A stretch of 64,000 nucleotides of DNA from Hyperoodon ampullatus (GCA_949752795.1 OX457058.1:166100223-166164222), one strand, 5' to 3'; positions 1 through 10,770 are shown, counted from the stretch's first letter. Numbers and translations: made by a program. The notes: generated by a model from the letters alone, not told the origin.

Positions 1-260
1 CAAAAAATAAACAAACAGCAAGAAAACTCTCAGAAAGTCATGAGTATTCTGCTGATAATTAAAATAGAGTGACCTGATGAATAGTAACTTAGGGAGATAC
101 TTTACGTTGGATGGTTAGGGAAGGATTTTTTGGGAAGAAGGTGACTCTCAAGGTGATAACTGAATGACAAGAAGGAATCAGCCATGCGAGTATGAAAAAG
201 GATTTGAGGCAGAAGGGAGAACTAGCACAAGGTCTTTAAGAGAGGAATGAGGTTGACACA

Positions 261-800
261 TGTGATGGTTAAATTTATGTGTCAACTTAACTGGGTCATG
301 GTATATTTAGTTGCTCAGATATTTGTTTCAACATGATTTCTGGGTGTGTCTGTGAAGGTGCTTCCAGGTGAGGTTAGCATTTGAATCCATAGGCTGAGTA
401 AACAAGACTGTCCTCCCCAATGTGGGTGGGCATCACCCAATCCATTGAGGGCCTGAATCGAACAAAAAAGGTGGAGGAAGGGAGAATTCACTCTCTCTCC
501 TTGACTGCTTGAGCTGGACCATTGGTCTTCTCTTACCCTAGGACTGGGATTTATCACTAGCACCCCGGGCTCTTAGGCCTTCAGACTTGGACTCATATCA
601 TCAGCTCTCCTGGTGCTCGGGTCTTCAGATTCAGACTACAACCCACATCACTAGGTCTCCTGAGTTTCCAGTTTGCAGATGGTAGATGTTGGGACTTCTC
701 AGCCTCCATAGTCATGTGAGCCAGTTCCTTAAAATAAACCTCTTTATGTACGTAAATATAAAGATGCTACTGATTCTCTCTGGAGAATGCTGACTAATGT
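261..800 (+). mobile_element. MLT2-type solo LTR (ERVL family)
   Basis: It starts with TGTGATGGTTAAATTTATGTG at the left edge and ends near GACTAATG after a run resembling an LTR polyadenylation region (AAAATAAACC at about 730). This layout and wording match MLT2 LTRs of the ERVL class. There is no internal retroviral sequence next to it, so it looks like a solo LTR left by recombination. I could not define a clean short TSD. It lies inside the older L2. Confidence 0.75.
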
Positions 801-987
801 TCAAGGAAAAGAAAGAAGGTCAGAGTGACCCAAGTATAAATGGGGGAAGTTGAAAGTGAAAGAAACGAGGCAGTGGACAGAGACTGTCTAGATCCTTTAG
901 AGCTTTATAAGTCAGAGTAAGGAGTTCAGATTTATCCTAAATGTGGTAAGAAGCTACTGAAAAGCTTTAAGTAGGAGAGGAACAGGG

Positions 988-993
<6 letters not shown>

Positions 994-1069
<76 letters not shown>
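994..1069. repeat. (TA)n microsatellite on SINE tail
   Basis: About 76 bp of pure TA repeat sits between the left TSD (CTGAT) and the poly(T) of a reverse-oriented CHR-2 SINE, that is, at the end of the SINE's poly(A) tail. This suggests the repeat grew from the tail or at the insertion site. Confidence 0.95.
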
Positions 1070-1086
<17 letters not shown>

Positions 1087-1282
1087 TTTTTCCCGAACGC
1101 GGGCCTCTCACTGCTGCGGCCTCTCCCGTTGTGGAGCACAGGCTCCGGACACGCAGGCTCAGCGGCCATGGCTCACGGGCCTAGCCGCTCCACGGCATGT
1201 GGGATCTTCCCGGACCGGGGCACGAACCCATGTCCCCTGCATCGGCAGGTGGACTCTCAACCACTGCGCCACCAGGGAAGCC
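1070..1282 (-). mobile_element. CHR-2-type tRNA-derived SINE
   Basis: Poly(T) is followed by the reverse complement of the CHR-2 body, ending in ACCAGGGAAGCC. The element is flanked by CTGAT at 990-994 and 1283-1287, a short TSD. The body carries the tRNA-related region with its internal promoter on the minus strand. It is inserted into the old L2. Confidence 0.9.
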
Positions 1283-1867
1283 CTGATTTATATTTTTAAA
1301 AGCTCACTTTAGCTTTTGTGTGGAAAGAAGCAGTTTGCAGAGAGGCAAGATTGAAATGGAGAAACAAGTTGGGCTGTGATTGCAGTGGTCCAGGAGAGGG
1401 ATGTTGAGGACTTGGATGAGGATAATGAGAGTGGAGATGAACAGGAATGGAAAGACTCAGGATTGCTTTTGAAGGTAGAGTCCACAGAGCTTGCCAACAG
1501 CTCGATATGAGTGAGAAAGGAGAGATAGAGAAAAATCCTAGATTTCTGGCATGAGCAACTAGGTGGACAGTAAAGCCATCCCAATGATTTGGGAAAACTA
1601 AGGGAAAGCTCATTTGGAGGTCAGTGGGGTGGATTAGGAATTCTGCTTTGGTCACGTTAAATTAGAGATGCCCACTCACCATCCCAATGGACATAGCAAA
1701 CTAATACTTTGGTACATGCCTCTAGCTTTCCAGAGAGAAGTTCAGCACAGATAAAGAGTGGGAAATCATTCACATGGAGATGCCATTTGAATCAGCCTTG
1801 GGACTAGATAAGACGTCTATATTTCTTGCCCAAGTATATAGAAACATGACATCTCAGACTGGAAAAG

Positions 1868-1985
1868 ACATTAAAGATCCTCTAGTCCAATCCTATTCTT
1901 TTATAAACAGGAAAAATGAGGCCTTGTGAGGTGAAGTGCTTTTTTCATAGTCATACAGTCCATCAGAGTCTAGGATTTCCTTACT
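1868..1985 (+). repeat. MIR SINE remnant
   Basis: Contains the MIR 3' pattern: 'aatgaggccttgtgaggtgaagtg', then 'catagtcatacagtccatcag'. Highly diverged. Confidence 0.5.
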
Positions 1986-1989
1986 TGGT

Positions 1990-2404
1990 TCAGTGCAGTT
2001 TTATTTACCTTCTGCTTCTAAAATAGTGCAACTTAACTCCAAAGTTATAGCAAATATTTGTTGAATGAGATAATTACACTCTGTGCAATATTGGATTTTA
2101 AATGACAAAAAAAAGTTTAAAAGGAAAAGAAACCACAAATAGATTGCTTTAAAATATTTCACTATCAATTGGAATTCAAATAAAGAAGCAGCTTGGTTGG
2201 CAGACTGGTTGGCTCAGTGAAAAATGAATTAGCAGAAACATTTTTATCCAGAATTTATTGTAGCTGAGGCAACCTTTTTGAGAGAAGACTTTAAATTAAA
2301 AGGCCAATCGTTTCTTCATCATATAGAAGAAAAAAACTTGCAATGTAAAATCTCATTACCTGAGTTGTTAAACTGGGTAGTAAAATTCTTTAGACCACTG
2401 GCTG

Positions 2405-2442
<38 letters not shown>

Positions 2443-2764
2443 TTACAGTTTCCTTAGATAAACAGCAAGTGTGTGTCCTCCTGCTACAGCAAAGTGGTAC
2501 AGAAGGAAGCTGTGAGATTGAAAAGAACAACCGTGGACATTTTGTGTTGGCTCACTTAGAATAAAGTGAAAGAAGCAAGAAGTTGAAACTGATGTTAACT
2601 GCTTTCCAATTTAGCAGCAAAAAGCTAACCTAGGCACTGCAGATAAAAGAATGTGGCAATAAATGATCAATAATTCCTTGTACAAATGTACCTCTGACTT
2701 GTTTATGAAACTCTCGATAACTATAGAAGATATTCCAAATAGAATGTTCCAGATGTTGTTCTGC
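1990..2764. other. Unassigned span with a (CA)n run
   Basis: No gene or recognisable transposon. AT-rich sequence with a pure (CA)n dinucleotide run at 2406-2441. All open frames here are short and show no coding features. Confidence 0.6.
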
Positions 2765-2779
2765 CTGAGAGACTTTTCT

Positions 2780-3081
2780 CTTTTTTTTTTGAATTTTATT
2801 GTATTTATTTTTTATACAGCAGGTTCTTATTAGTTATCTATTTTATTCATATTAGTGTATACATGTCAATCCCAATCTCCCAGTTCATCCCCCCAACCCT
2901 CCAGTTTCCCCCCTTGGTGTCCATATGTTTGGTCTCTACATCTGTGTCTCTATTTCTGCCTTGCAAACTGGTTCATCTGTACCATTTTCTAGATTTCACC
3001 TACATGCGTGAATATACAATATTTGTTTTTCTCTTTCTGACTTAGTTCACTCTGTATGACAGTCTCTAGGTCCATCCACAT
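2780..3081 (-). mobile_element. 5'-truncated L1 (3' end only)
   Basis: Poly(T) at 2783-2791 is followed by reverse-oriented L1 3' UTR and the last part of ORF2 (the 'gacttagttcactctgtatgacag' region is shared with the full-length L1 at about 9750). A 15-bp TSD, CTGAGAGACTTTTCT, flanks it at 2765-2779 and 3082-3096. It is a standard truncated L1 insertion with no coding function. Confidence 0.9.
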
Positions 3082-3096
3082 CTGAGAGACTTTTCT

Positions 3097-3533
3097 GAGA
3101 AGAAAGCAACATCTGTGCCTTTCCCCTCTGTCTGTATCCAGCAAACTTCCTGGTACCAACACAGGAGACAAACATAAGCATCATTTAACCTCTTTGAGCT
3201 TCAATTTCCTGGTCAGTAAAATGAAGCAGGTGATTGCTTGAGAATTCCCATGGGCTTTGAAATCATATTTCCAACACTTGCCAAGGCCAAAATCAATAAA
3301 AAGAAAAAAATAAATTCTAAGGTCGTGTGAGACTAACTTTTTTTCTATGCTGGAGCACAGCTGTGACCAGCCACTCGGTAAGTCACCTACCTTTGACCCC
3401 CTTTCTTTATGCCCCCAGTTAAAATACCTTTTCTTTGGTATTTTATTGAGTCTTTAAAGTAGTAAACACCATTTTATAAATTAAGTCATAGTAACTTCTC
3501 CAGTAACTACAACATATAAATCCAACTTTCAAA
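3097..3533. other. Unassigned span upstream of full-length L1
   Basis: No gene or clear repeat. It ends at the left TSD of the full-length L1. Confidence 0.5.
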
Positions 3534-3545
3534 CATGATCTCAGA

Positions 3546-5030
3546 CTCAAGAGCTTCCGGGTAAGATGGCGGAAGAGTAAGACGCAGAGATCACCTTCCT
3601 CCCCACGGATACACCAGAAATACAGCTACACGTGGAACAACTCCTACAGAACACCTACTGAACGCTGGCAGAAGACCTCAGACCTCCCAAAAGGCAAGAA
3701 ACTCCCCACATACTTGGGTAGGGCAAAGTGGAGAGATTCCCGCACAGAGGATCGGTGCCGAGCGGCACTCACCAGCCCGAGAGGCTTGTCTGCTCGCCCG
3801 CCGGGGCGGGCGGCACTGGAAGCTGAGGCTCGGGCTTCGGTCAGAGCGCAGGGAGAGGACTGGGGCTGGCGGCGAGAACTCAGCCTAAAGGGGGCTAATG
3901 TGCCACAGCTAGCCGGGAGGGAGTCCGGGAAAACTCTGGAGCTGCCGAAGAGGCAAGAGACTTTTTCTTCCCTCTTGGTTTCCTGGTGCGCGAGGAGAGG
4001 GGATTGGGAGCTTAAAGGGGCTCCACAGACGGGCGCGAGCCGCGGCTGAAAGCGCGGAGCCCAGTGACGGGCGTGGACGCTGGGGCTGCTGCTGCCGCCG
4101 CCAAGAAGCCTGTGTGCGAGAGCAGGTCACTGTCCACACCGCCCTTCCGGGAGCCTGTGCAGCCCGCCACTGCCGGGGTCCCGGAATCCAGGGGCGGCTT
4201 CCCTGGGAGAACGCACGGCGCGCCTCGGGCTGGTGCAAAGTCACGCCGACCTCTGCCGCTGCAGGCTCGCCCCGCACTCCGTGCCCCTCCCTCCCGCCCG
4301 GCCTGAGTGAGCCAGAGTCCACGAAGAGGCTGCTCCTTTAACCCTGTCCTGTCTGAGCGAAGAGCAGACGCCCTCCGGCGACCTACACGCAGAGGCGGGG
4401 CCAAATCCAAAGCTGAGACCCAGGAGCTGTGAGAACAAAGAAGAGAAAGGGAAACCTCTCCCAGCAGCCTCAGAAGCAGCGGATTAAAGCTCCACAATCA
4501 ACTTGATGTACCCTGCATCTGTGGAATACATGAATAGACAACAAATCATCCCAAATTGAGGAGCCAGGAGTCAGTGCTGTGCCTCTGAGGTGGGAGAGAC
4601 AACCTCAGGACACTGGTCCACAAGAGACCTCCCAGCTCCACATAATATCAAACGGCGAAAATCTTCCAGAGATCTCCATCTCAACACCAGCACCCAGCTT
4701 CACTCAACGACCAGCAAGCTACAGTGCTGGACACCCTATGCCAAACAACTAGCAAGACAGGAACACAACGCCACCCATTAGCAGAGAGGTGGCCTAAAAT
4801 CATAAAAAGTCCGCAGACACCCCAAAACACACCACCAGACGTGGACCTGCCCACCAGAAAGACAAGATCCAGCCTCATCCACCAGCACACAGGCACTAGT
4901 CCCCTCCACCAGGAAGCCTACACAACCCACTAAACCAACCTTAGCCACTGGGGACAGACACCAAAAACAACGGGAACTACGAACCTGCAGCCTGCAAAAA
5001 GGAGACCCCAAACACAGTAACATAAGCAAA
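3546..5030 (+). promoter_or_regulatory. L1 5' UTR / internal promoter
   Basis: It begins with GAGCTTCCGGGTAAGATGGC a few bases after the TSD. From about 3740 to 4320 it is strongly GC- and CpG-rich, unlike its AT-rich surroundings, and then becomes A-rich towards ORF1. L1 elements carry an internal RNA polymerase II promoter here. Open frames occur on both strands in the CpG-rich part, including a 161-codon antisense frame at 4012-4497. Such frames are expected by chance in GC-rich DNA, and I do not call them genes. Confidence 0.85.
3563..3572 (+). promoter_or_regulatory. YY1-like site at L1 5' end
   Basis: AAGATGGCGG matches the core YY1 motif and sits about 17 bp from the element's first base. 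Human L1 has a YY1 site in the same place that sets accurate transcription start. Binding in this element is inferred. Confidence 0.6.
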
Positions 5031-5945
5031 ATGAGAAGACAGAAAAACACACAGCAGGAGAAGGAGCAAGATAAAAACCCACCAGACCTAACAAATGAAG
5101 AGGTAATAGGCAGTCTACCTGAAAAAGAATTCAGAATAATGATGGTAAAGATGATCCAAGATTCTATTTCCCAGATCCAAAATCTTGGAAATAGAATAGA
5201 CAAAATGCAAGAAACAGTTAACAAGGACCTAGAAGAACTAAAGATGAATCAAGCATCGATTAAAAACACAATAAATGAAATAAAAAATACTCTAGATGGG
5301 ATCAATAGCAGAATAACTGAGGCAGAAGAACGGATAAGTGAGGTGGAAGATAAAATAGTGGAAATAACTGCTGCAGAGCAAAATAAAGAAAAAAGAATGA
5401 AAAGAACAGAGGACAGTCTCAGAGACCTCTGGGACAACATTAAACGCACCAACATTCGAATTATAGGGGTTCCAGAAGAAGAAGAGAAAAAGAAAGGGAC
5501 TGAGAAAATATTTGAAGAGATTATAGTTGAAAACTTCCCTAATATGGGAAAGGAAATAGTTAATCAAGTCCAGGAGGCACAGAGAGTCCCATACAGAATC
5601 AATCCAAGGAGAAATACGCCAAGACACATATTAATCAAACTGTCAAAAATTAAACACAAAGAAATCATATTAAAAGCAGCAAGGCAAAAACAACAAATAA
5701 CACACAAGGGAATCCCCATCAGGATAACAGCTGATCTCTCAGCAGAAACTCTACAAGCCAGAAGGGAGTGGCAGGACATAATTAAAGTGATGAAGGAGAA
5801 AAACCTGCAACCAAGATTACTCTACCCAGCAAGGATCTCATTCAGATTTGATGGAGAAATTAAAACATTTACAGACAAACAAAAGCTGAGAGAGTTCAGC
5901 ACCACCAAACCAGCTTTACAACAAATGCTAAAGGAACTTCTCTAG
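5031..5945 (+). CDS. L1 ORF1 protein (RNA-binding nucleocapsid-like chaperone)
   Basis: An intact 304-residue frame starting at ATG 5031. L1 ORF1p forms trimers, coats L1 RNA in cis and acts as a nucleic-acid chaperone in the cytoplasmic ribonucleoprotein needed for retrotransposition. The visible order fits: a short charged N-terminus (1-40), a long heptad-like coiled coil (about 45-125, rich in E, K, I and L, including [11 protein letters not shown]), an RRM-type domain opening at NIRIIGVPE (141-149), and a C-terminal domain with [17 protein letters not shown] (231-247). It is somewhat shorter than the 338-residue human protein, mostly in the N-terminal half, which varies between mammals. 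ORF2 follows after 58 bp, the usual L1 layout. No stop or frameshift is present. Confidence 0.95.
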   Translation: MRRQKNTQQEKEQDKNPPDLTNEEVIGSLPEKEFRIMMVKMIQDSISQIQNLGNRIDKMQETVNKDLEELKMNQASIKNTINEIKNTLDGINSRITEAEERISEVEDKIVEITAAEQNKEKRMKRTEDSLRDLWDNIKRTNIRIIGVPEEEEKKKGTEKIFEEIIVENFPNMGKEIVNQVQEAQRVPYRINPRRNTPRHILIKLSKIKHKEIILKAARQKQQITHKGIPIRITADLSAETLQARREWQDIIKVMKEKNLQPRLLYPARISFRFDGEIKTFTDKQKLREFSTTKPALQQMLKELL

Positions 5946-6003
5946 GCAAGAAACACAACAGAAGGAAAAGACCTGCAATAACGAACCCAAAACAATTAAG
6001 AAA

Positions 6004-9000
6004 ATGGGAATAGGAACATACATATTGATAATTACCTTAAATGTAAATGGACTAAATGCTCCCACCAAAAGACACAGATTGGCTGAATGGATACAAAAAC
6101 AAGACCCATATATATGCTGTCTACAAGAGACCCACTTCAGACCTAGAGACACATACAGACTGAAAATAAGAGGATGGAAAAAGATATTCCATGCAAATGG
6201 TAACCAAAAGAAAGCTGGAGTAGCAATTCTCATATCAGACAAAATAGACTTTAAAATAAAGACTACTAGAAGAGACAAAGAAGGACACTACATAATGATC
6301 AAGGGATTGATCCAAGAAGAAGATATAACAATTGTAAATATTTATGCACCAAACATAGGAGCACCTCAATACATAAGGCAAATACTAACAGCCATAAAAG
6401 GAGAAATCGACAGTAACACAATCATACTAGGGGACTTTAACACCCCACTTTCACCAAGGGACAGATCATCCAAAATGAAAATAAATAAGGAAACACAAGC
6501 TTTAAATGATACATTAAACAAGATGGACTTAATTGATATTTATAGGACATTCCATCCAAAAACAACAGAATACACATTTTTCTCAAGTGCTCATGGAACA
6601 TTCTCCAGGATAGATCATATCTTGGGTCACAAATCAAGCCTTGGTAAATTTAAGAAAATTGTATCAAGTATCTTTTCCGACCACAATGCTATGAGACTAG
6701 ATATCAATTACAGGAAAAGAGCTGTAAAAAATACAAACACATGGAGGCTAAACAATACACTACTTAATAACGAAGTGATCACTGAAGAAATCAAAGAGGA
6801 AATTAAAAAATACCTAGAAACAAATGACAATGGAGACACGACGACCCAAAACCTATGGGATGCAGCAAAAGCAGTTCTAAGAGGGAAGTTTATAGCAATA
6901 CAATCCCACCTTAAGAAACAGGAAACATCTCGAATAAATAACCTAACCTTGCACCTAAAGCAATTAGAGAAAGAAGAACAAAAATATCCCAAAGTTAGCA
7001 GAAGGAAAGAAATCATAAAAATCAGATCAGAAATAAATGAAAAAGAAATGAAGGAAACGATAGCAAAGATCAATAAAACTAAAAGCTGGTTCTCTGAGAA
7101 GATAAACAAAATTGACAAACCATTAGCCAGACTCATCAAGAAAAGAAGGGAGAAGACTCAAATCAATAGAATTAGAAATGAAAAAGGAGAAGTAACAACT
7201 GACACTGCAGAAATACAAAGGATCATGAGAGATTACTATAAGCAACTCTATGCCAATAAAATGGACAACCTGGAAGAAATGGACAAATTCTTAGAAATGC
7301 ACAACCTGCCAAGACTGAATCAGGAAGAAATAGAAAATATGAACAGACCAATCACAAGCACTGAAATTGAAACTGTGATAAAAAATCTTCCAACAAACAA
7401 AAGCCCAGGACCAGATGGCCTCACAGGCGAATTCTATCAAGCATTTAGAGAAGAGCTAACACCTATCCTTCTCAAACTCTTCCAAAATATAGCAGAGGGA
7501 GGAACACTCCCAAACCCATTCTACGAGGCCACCATCACCTTGATACCAAAACCAGACAAGGATGTCACAAAGAAAGAAAACTACAGGCCAATATCACTGA
7601 TGAACATAGATGCAAAAATCCTCAACAAAATACTAGCAAACAGAATCCAACAGCACATTAAAAGGATCATACACCATGATCAAGTGGGGTTTATTCCAGG
7701 AATGCAAGGATTCTTCAATATATGCAAATCAATCAACGTGATACACCATATTAACAAACTGAAGGAGAAAAACCATATGATCATCTCAATAGATGCAGAG
7801 AAAGCTTTCGACAAAATTCAACACCCATTTATGATAAAAACCCTGCAGAAAGCAGGCATAGAGGGAACTTTCCTCAACATAATAAAGGCCATATATGACA
7901 AACCCACAGCCAGCATCGTCCTCAATGGTGAAAAACTGAAACCATTTCCACTAAGATCAGGAACAAGACAAGGTTGCCCACTCTCACCACTCTTATTCAA
8001 CATAGTTTTGGAAATTTTAGCTACAGCAATCAGAGAAGAAAAGGAAATAAAAGGAATCCAAATCGGAAAAGAAGAAGTAAAGCTGTCACTGTTTGCAGAT
8101 GACATGATACTATACATAGAGAATCCTCAAGATGCTACCAGAAAACTACTAGAGCTAATCAATGAATTTGGTCAAGTTGCAGGATACAAAATTAATGCAC
8201 AGAAATCTCTGGCATTCCTATATACTAATGATGAAAAATCTGAAAGTGAAATCAAGGAAACACTCCCATTTACCACTGCAACAAAAAGAATAAAATATCT
8301 AGGAATAAACCTACCTAAGGAGACAAAAGACCTGTATGCAGAAAATTATAAGACACTGATGAAAGAAATTAAAGATGATACAAATAGATGGAGAGATGTA
8401 CCATGTTCTTGGATTGGAAGAATCAACATTGTGAAAATGACTCTACTACCCAAAGCAATCTACAGATTCAATGCAATCCCTATCAAACTACCACTGGCAT
8501 TTTTCACAGAACTGGAACAAAAAATTTCACAATTTGTATGGAAACACAAAAGGCCCCGAATAGCCAAAGCAATCTTGAGAACGAAAAATGGAGCTGGAGG
8601 AATCAGGCTCCCTGACTTCAGACTATACTACAAAGCTACAGTAATCAAGACAGTATGGTACTGGCACAAAAACAGAAAGATAGATCAATGGAACAGGATA
8701 GAAAGCCCAGAGATAAACCCACGGACATATGGTCACCTTATCTTTGATAAAGGAGGCAGGAATGTACAGTGGAGAAAGGACCGTCTCTTCAATAAGTGGT
8801 GCTGGGAAAACTGGACAGCTACATGTAAAAGTATGAGATTAGATCACTCCCTAACACCATACACAAAAATAAGCTCAAAATGGATTAAAGACCTAAATGT
8901 AAGGCCAGACACTATCAAACTCTTAGAGGAAAACATAGGCAGAACACTCTATGACATAAATCACAGCAAGATCCTTTTGGACCCACCTCCTAGAGAAATG

Positions 9001-9816
9001 GAAATAAAGACAAAAATAAACACATGGGACATAATGAAACTTAAAAGCTTTTGCACAGCAAAGGAAACCATAAACAAGACCAAAAGACAACCCTCAGAAT
9101 GGGAGAAAATATTTGCAAATGAAGCAACTGACAAAGGATTAATCTCCAAAATTTATAAGCAGCTCATGCAGCTCAATAACAAAAAAACAAACAACCCAAT
9201 CCAAAAATGGGCAGAAGACCTAAATAGACATTTCTCCACAGAAGATATACAGACTGCCAACAAACACATGAAAGGATGCTCAACATCTTTACTCATTAGA
9301 GAAATGCAAATCAAAACTACAATGAGATATCATCTCACACCAGTCAGAATGGCCATCATCAAAAAATCTAGAAACAATAAATGCTGGAGGGGGTGTGGAA
9401 AAAAGGGAACACTCTTGCACTGCTGGTGGGAATGTGAATTGGTACAGCCACTATGGAGAACGGTATGGAGGTTCCTTAAAAAACTACAAATAGAACTACC
9501 ATATGACCCAGCAATACCACTACTGGGCATATACCCTGAGAAAACCATAATTCAAAAGGAGACATGTACCAAAATGTTCATAGCAGCCCTATTTACAATA
9601 CCCCGGAGATGGATACAACCTAAGTGTCCATCATCGGATGAATGGGTAAAGAAGATGTGGCACATATATACAATGGAATATTACTCAGCCATAAAAAGAA
9701 ATGAAATTGAGCTATTTGTAATGAGGTGGATGGACCTAGAGTCTGTCATACAGAGTGAAGTAAGTCAGAAAGAGAAAGACAAATACTGTATGCTGACACA
9801 TATATATGGAATTTAA
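6004..9816 (+). CDS. L1 ORF2 protein (endonuclease and reverse transcriptase)
   Basis: An intact 1270-residue frame from ATG 6004. ORF2p nicks target DNA and copies L1 RNA there (target-primed reverse transcription). The N-terminal APE-type endonuclease keeps NVNGLN (N13), QETH (E42), GDFN (D144, N146), RIDH and SDH. The reverse transcriptase keeps [10 protein letters not shown], the [15 protein letters not shown] block and the catalytic FADD at 697-700. The C-terminal Cys/His segment is complete: C1127, C1131, H1139, C1140 and C1144. The human protein is 1275 residues. The track-selected ATG gives the expected endonuclease N-terminus. In L1s, ORF2 is translated at a low rate after ORF1 from the same RNA. 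I found no damaged key residue, so activity is plausible but untested. Confidence 0.95.
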   Translation: MGIGTYILIITLNVNGLNAPTKRHRLAEWIQKQDPYICCLQETHFRPRDTYRLKIRGWKKIFHANGNQKKAGVAILISDKIDFKIKTTRRDKEGHYIMIKGLIQEEDITIVNIYAPNIGAPQYIRQILTAIKGEIDSNTIILGDFNTPLSPRDRSSKMKINKETQALNDTLNKMDLIDIYRTFHPKTTEYTFFSSAHGTFSRIDHILGHKSSLGKFKKIVSSIFSDHNAMRLDINYRKRAVKNTNTWRLNNTLLNNEVITEEIKEEIKKYLETNDNGDTTTQNLWDAAKAVLRGKFIAIQSHLKKQETSRINNLTLHLKQLEKEEQKYPKVSRRKEIIKIRSEINEKEMKETIAKINKTKSWFSEKINKIDKPLARLIKKRREKTQINRIRNEKGEVTTDTAEIQRIMRDYYKQLYANKMDNLEEMDKFLEMHNLPRLNQEEIENMNRPITSTEIETVIKNLPTNKSPGPDGLTGEFYQAFREELTPILLKLFQNIAEGGTLPNPFYEATITLIPKPDKDVTKKENYRPISLMNIDAKILNKILANRIQQHIKRIIHHDQVGFIPGMQGFFNICKSINVIHHINKLKEKNHMIISIDAEKAFDKIQHPFMIKTLQKAGIEGTFLNIIKAIYDKPTASIVLNGEKLKPFPLRSGTRQGCPLSPLLFNIVLEILATAIREEKEIKGIQIGKEEVKLSLFADDMILYIENPQDATRKLLELINEFGQVAGYKINAQKSLAFLYTNDEKSESEIKETLPFTTATKRIKYLGINLPKETKDLYAENYKTLMKEIKDDTNRWRDVPCSWIGRINIVKMTLLPKAIYRFNAIPIKLPLAFFTELEQKISQFVWKHKRPRIAKAILRTKNGAGGIRLPDFRLYYKATVIKTVWYWHKNRKIDQWNRIESPEINPRTYGHLIFDKGGRNVQWRKDRLFNKWCWENWTATCKSMRLDHSLTPYTKISSKWIKDLNVRPDTIKLLEENIGRTLYDINHSKILLDPPPREMEIKTKINTWDIMKLKSFCTAKETINKTKRQPSEWEKIFANEATDKGLISKIYKQLMQLNNKKTNNPIQKWAEDLNRHFSTEDIQTANKHMKGCSTSLLIREMQIKTTMRYHLTPVRMAIIKKSRNNKCWRGCGKKGTLLHCWWECELVQPLWRTVWRFLKKLQIELPYDPAIPLLGIYPEKTIIQKETCTKMFIAALFTIPRRWIQPKCPSSDEWVKKMWHIYTMEYYSAIKRNEIELFVMRWMDLESVIQSEVSQKEKDKYCMLTHIYGI

Positions 9817-10148
9817 GAAAAAAAAATGTCATGAAGAACATAGGGATAAGACAGGAATAAAGACACAGACCTACTAGAGAATGGACTTGAGGATATGGGG
9901 AGGGGGAAGGGTAAGCTGTGACAAAGTGAAAGAGCGGCATGGACATATATACACTACCAAACGTAAGGTAGATAGCTAGTGGGAAGCAGCCGCATAGCAC
10001 AGGGAGATCAGCTCGGTGCTTTGTGACCGCCTGGAGGGGTGGGATAGGGAGGGTGGGAGGGAGACGCAAAAGGGAGGGGATATGGGAACATATGTATATG
10101 TATAACTGATTAAATTTGTTATAAAGCAAAAAAAAAAAAAAAAAAAAA
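9817..10148 (+). other. L1 3' UTR, G-rich tract, ATTAAA and poly(A)
   Basis: Contains an internal AATAAA (9856-9861), a polypurine block, a strong G-quadruplex-type motif at 10036-10061 and ATTAAA at 10109-10114, with the poly(A) starting at 10128. The related L1 tail at 21029-21362 continues 47 bp further, to AATAAAGATGT before its own poly(A). It reads GATTCACTTTG where this copy reads GATTAAATTTG. The early end is therefore best explained by a new upstream polyadenylation signal. Confidence 0.85.
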
Positions 10149-10161
10149 CCATGATCTCAGA

Positions 10162-10629
10162 TGAAATCTTCAGTGCAAATATAAATGATGCGTTCTTTGC
10201 AATGCCTGAAGATATGGTAGAAAACTAGCCTAATGTGAAGACGTGCTCTAACGTTAGGTTGGTAAACAAGAGACCACTTGTCAAAACCAGTGGGTGTCCC
10301 CTTTCAGGAAGGAGGACTTTCTCTCTTCTTGATCCCATCTGTGAGGTCTTTGCTGGGGGCTGAGGCCGCACCAATGACCGACAGGTGAGTGCAAGAGGAG
10401 TCTTCTGCTTATTGATTGCCCACGCAAGATCAAGGCCTCTCTTCCCATATCTTGCTTCGTTCAGTTAATTCTCTATGTTTGGGGGAAATAAAACTCGACA
10501 TTAACCCTGATTGCCGCTGTCACCACTAAATGTTGGCCCAATTTAATGTCAACTCAAATTTGACGGATGCCAAGTTTCATAGTGGGGAGCTTCCAGATTT
10601 TCCAGGATTTTGGTGGTGGTAGAACAGGA
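10162..10629. other. Unassigned span downstream of full-length L1
   Basis: No gene or repeat that I can name. It is moderately mixed in composition. Confidence 0.5.
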
Positions 10630-10770
10630 GACATTCCTGATAGTCTTCTTCTTTCTTTTAACAACCAGTTACTTTTACTACTGTATCCCCAGCAGTTAGT
10701 GCAGTGCTTGGTATGTAGTAGGCACACTGTATTTGCTGAAAGCTGAGTGAATGAATGAATTAATAAATAG
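10630..10770 (+). repeat. L2 LINE 3' end
   Basis: Carries the typical L2 tail wording, 'gtgcagtgcttggtatgtagtaggca', followed by a GAATGAATGAAT run. Confidence 0.65.

Larger units (their letters stand above)
130..1830 (-). repeat. Ancient L2 LINE, interrupted
   Basis: Sequence at about 130-260, 801-990 and 1288-1830 reads as one degenerate L2-type LINE in reverse orientation. The continuity across two younger insertions (an MLT2 LTR and a CHR-2 SINE) shows they landed inside it. Family naming is from recognition of wording shared by old mammalian LINEs, not from an alignment, and the outer limits are approximate. No coding capacity remains. Confidence 0.55.
3546..10149 (+). mobile_element. 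Full-length L1 retrotransposon with both ORFs intact
   Basis: A 6.6-kb LINE-1 with 5' UTR (3546-5030), ORF1 (5031-5945), a 58-bp spacer, ORF2 (6004-9816), 3' UTR and poly(A) (10128-10148). It is bounded by a perfect 12-bp TSD, CATGATCTCAGA, at 3534-3545 and 10150-10161, so the 5' end is not truncated. Neither ORF has a stop or frameshift, unlike every other L1 in the window. The perfect TSD, open frames and CpG-rich 5' UTR point to a recent insertion. Whether it can still transpose is inference; no residue I checked in either protein argues against it. Confidence 0.95.

Noticed and set aside
954..1169. 71-codon - frame with a long (IY)n run
   Set aside because: Translation of the (TA)n microsatellite and SINE.
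3714..4049. 111-codon + frame in the L1 5' UTR as a gene
   Set aside because: Lies in GC-rich UTR with open frames on both strands and no known domain.
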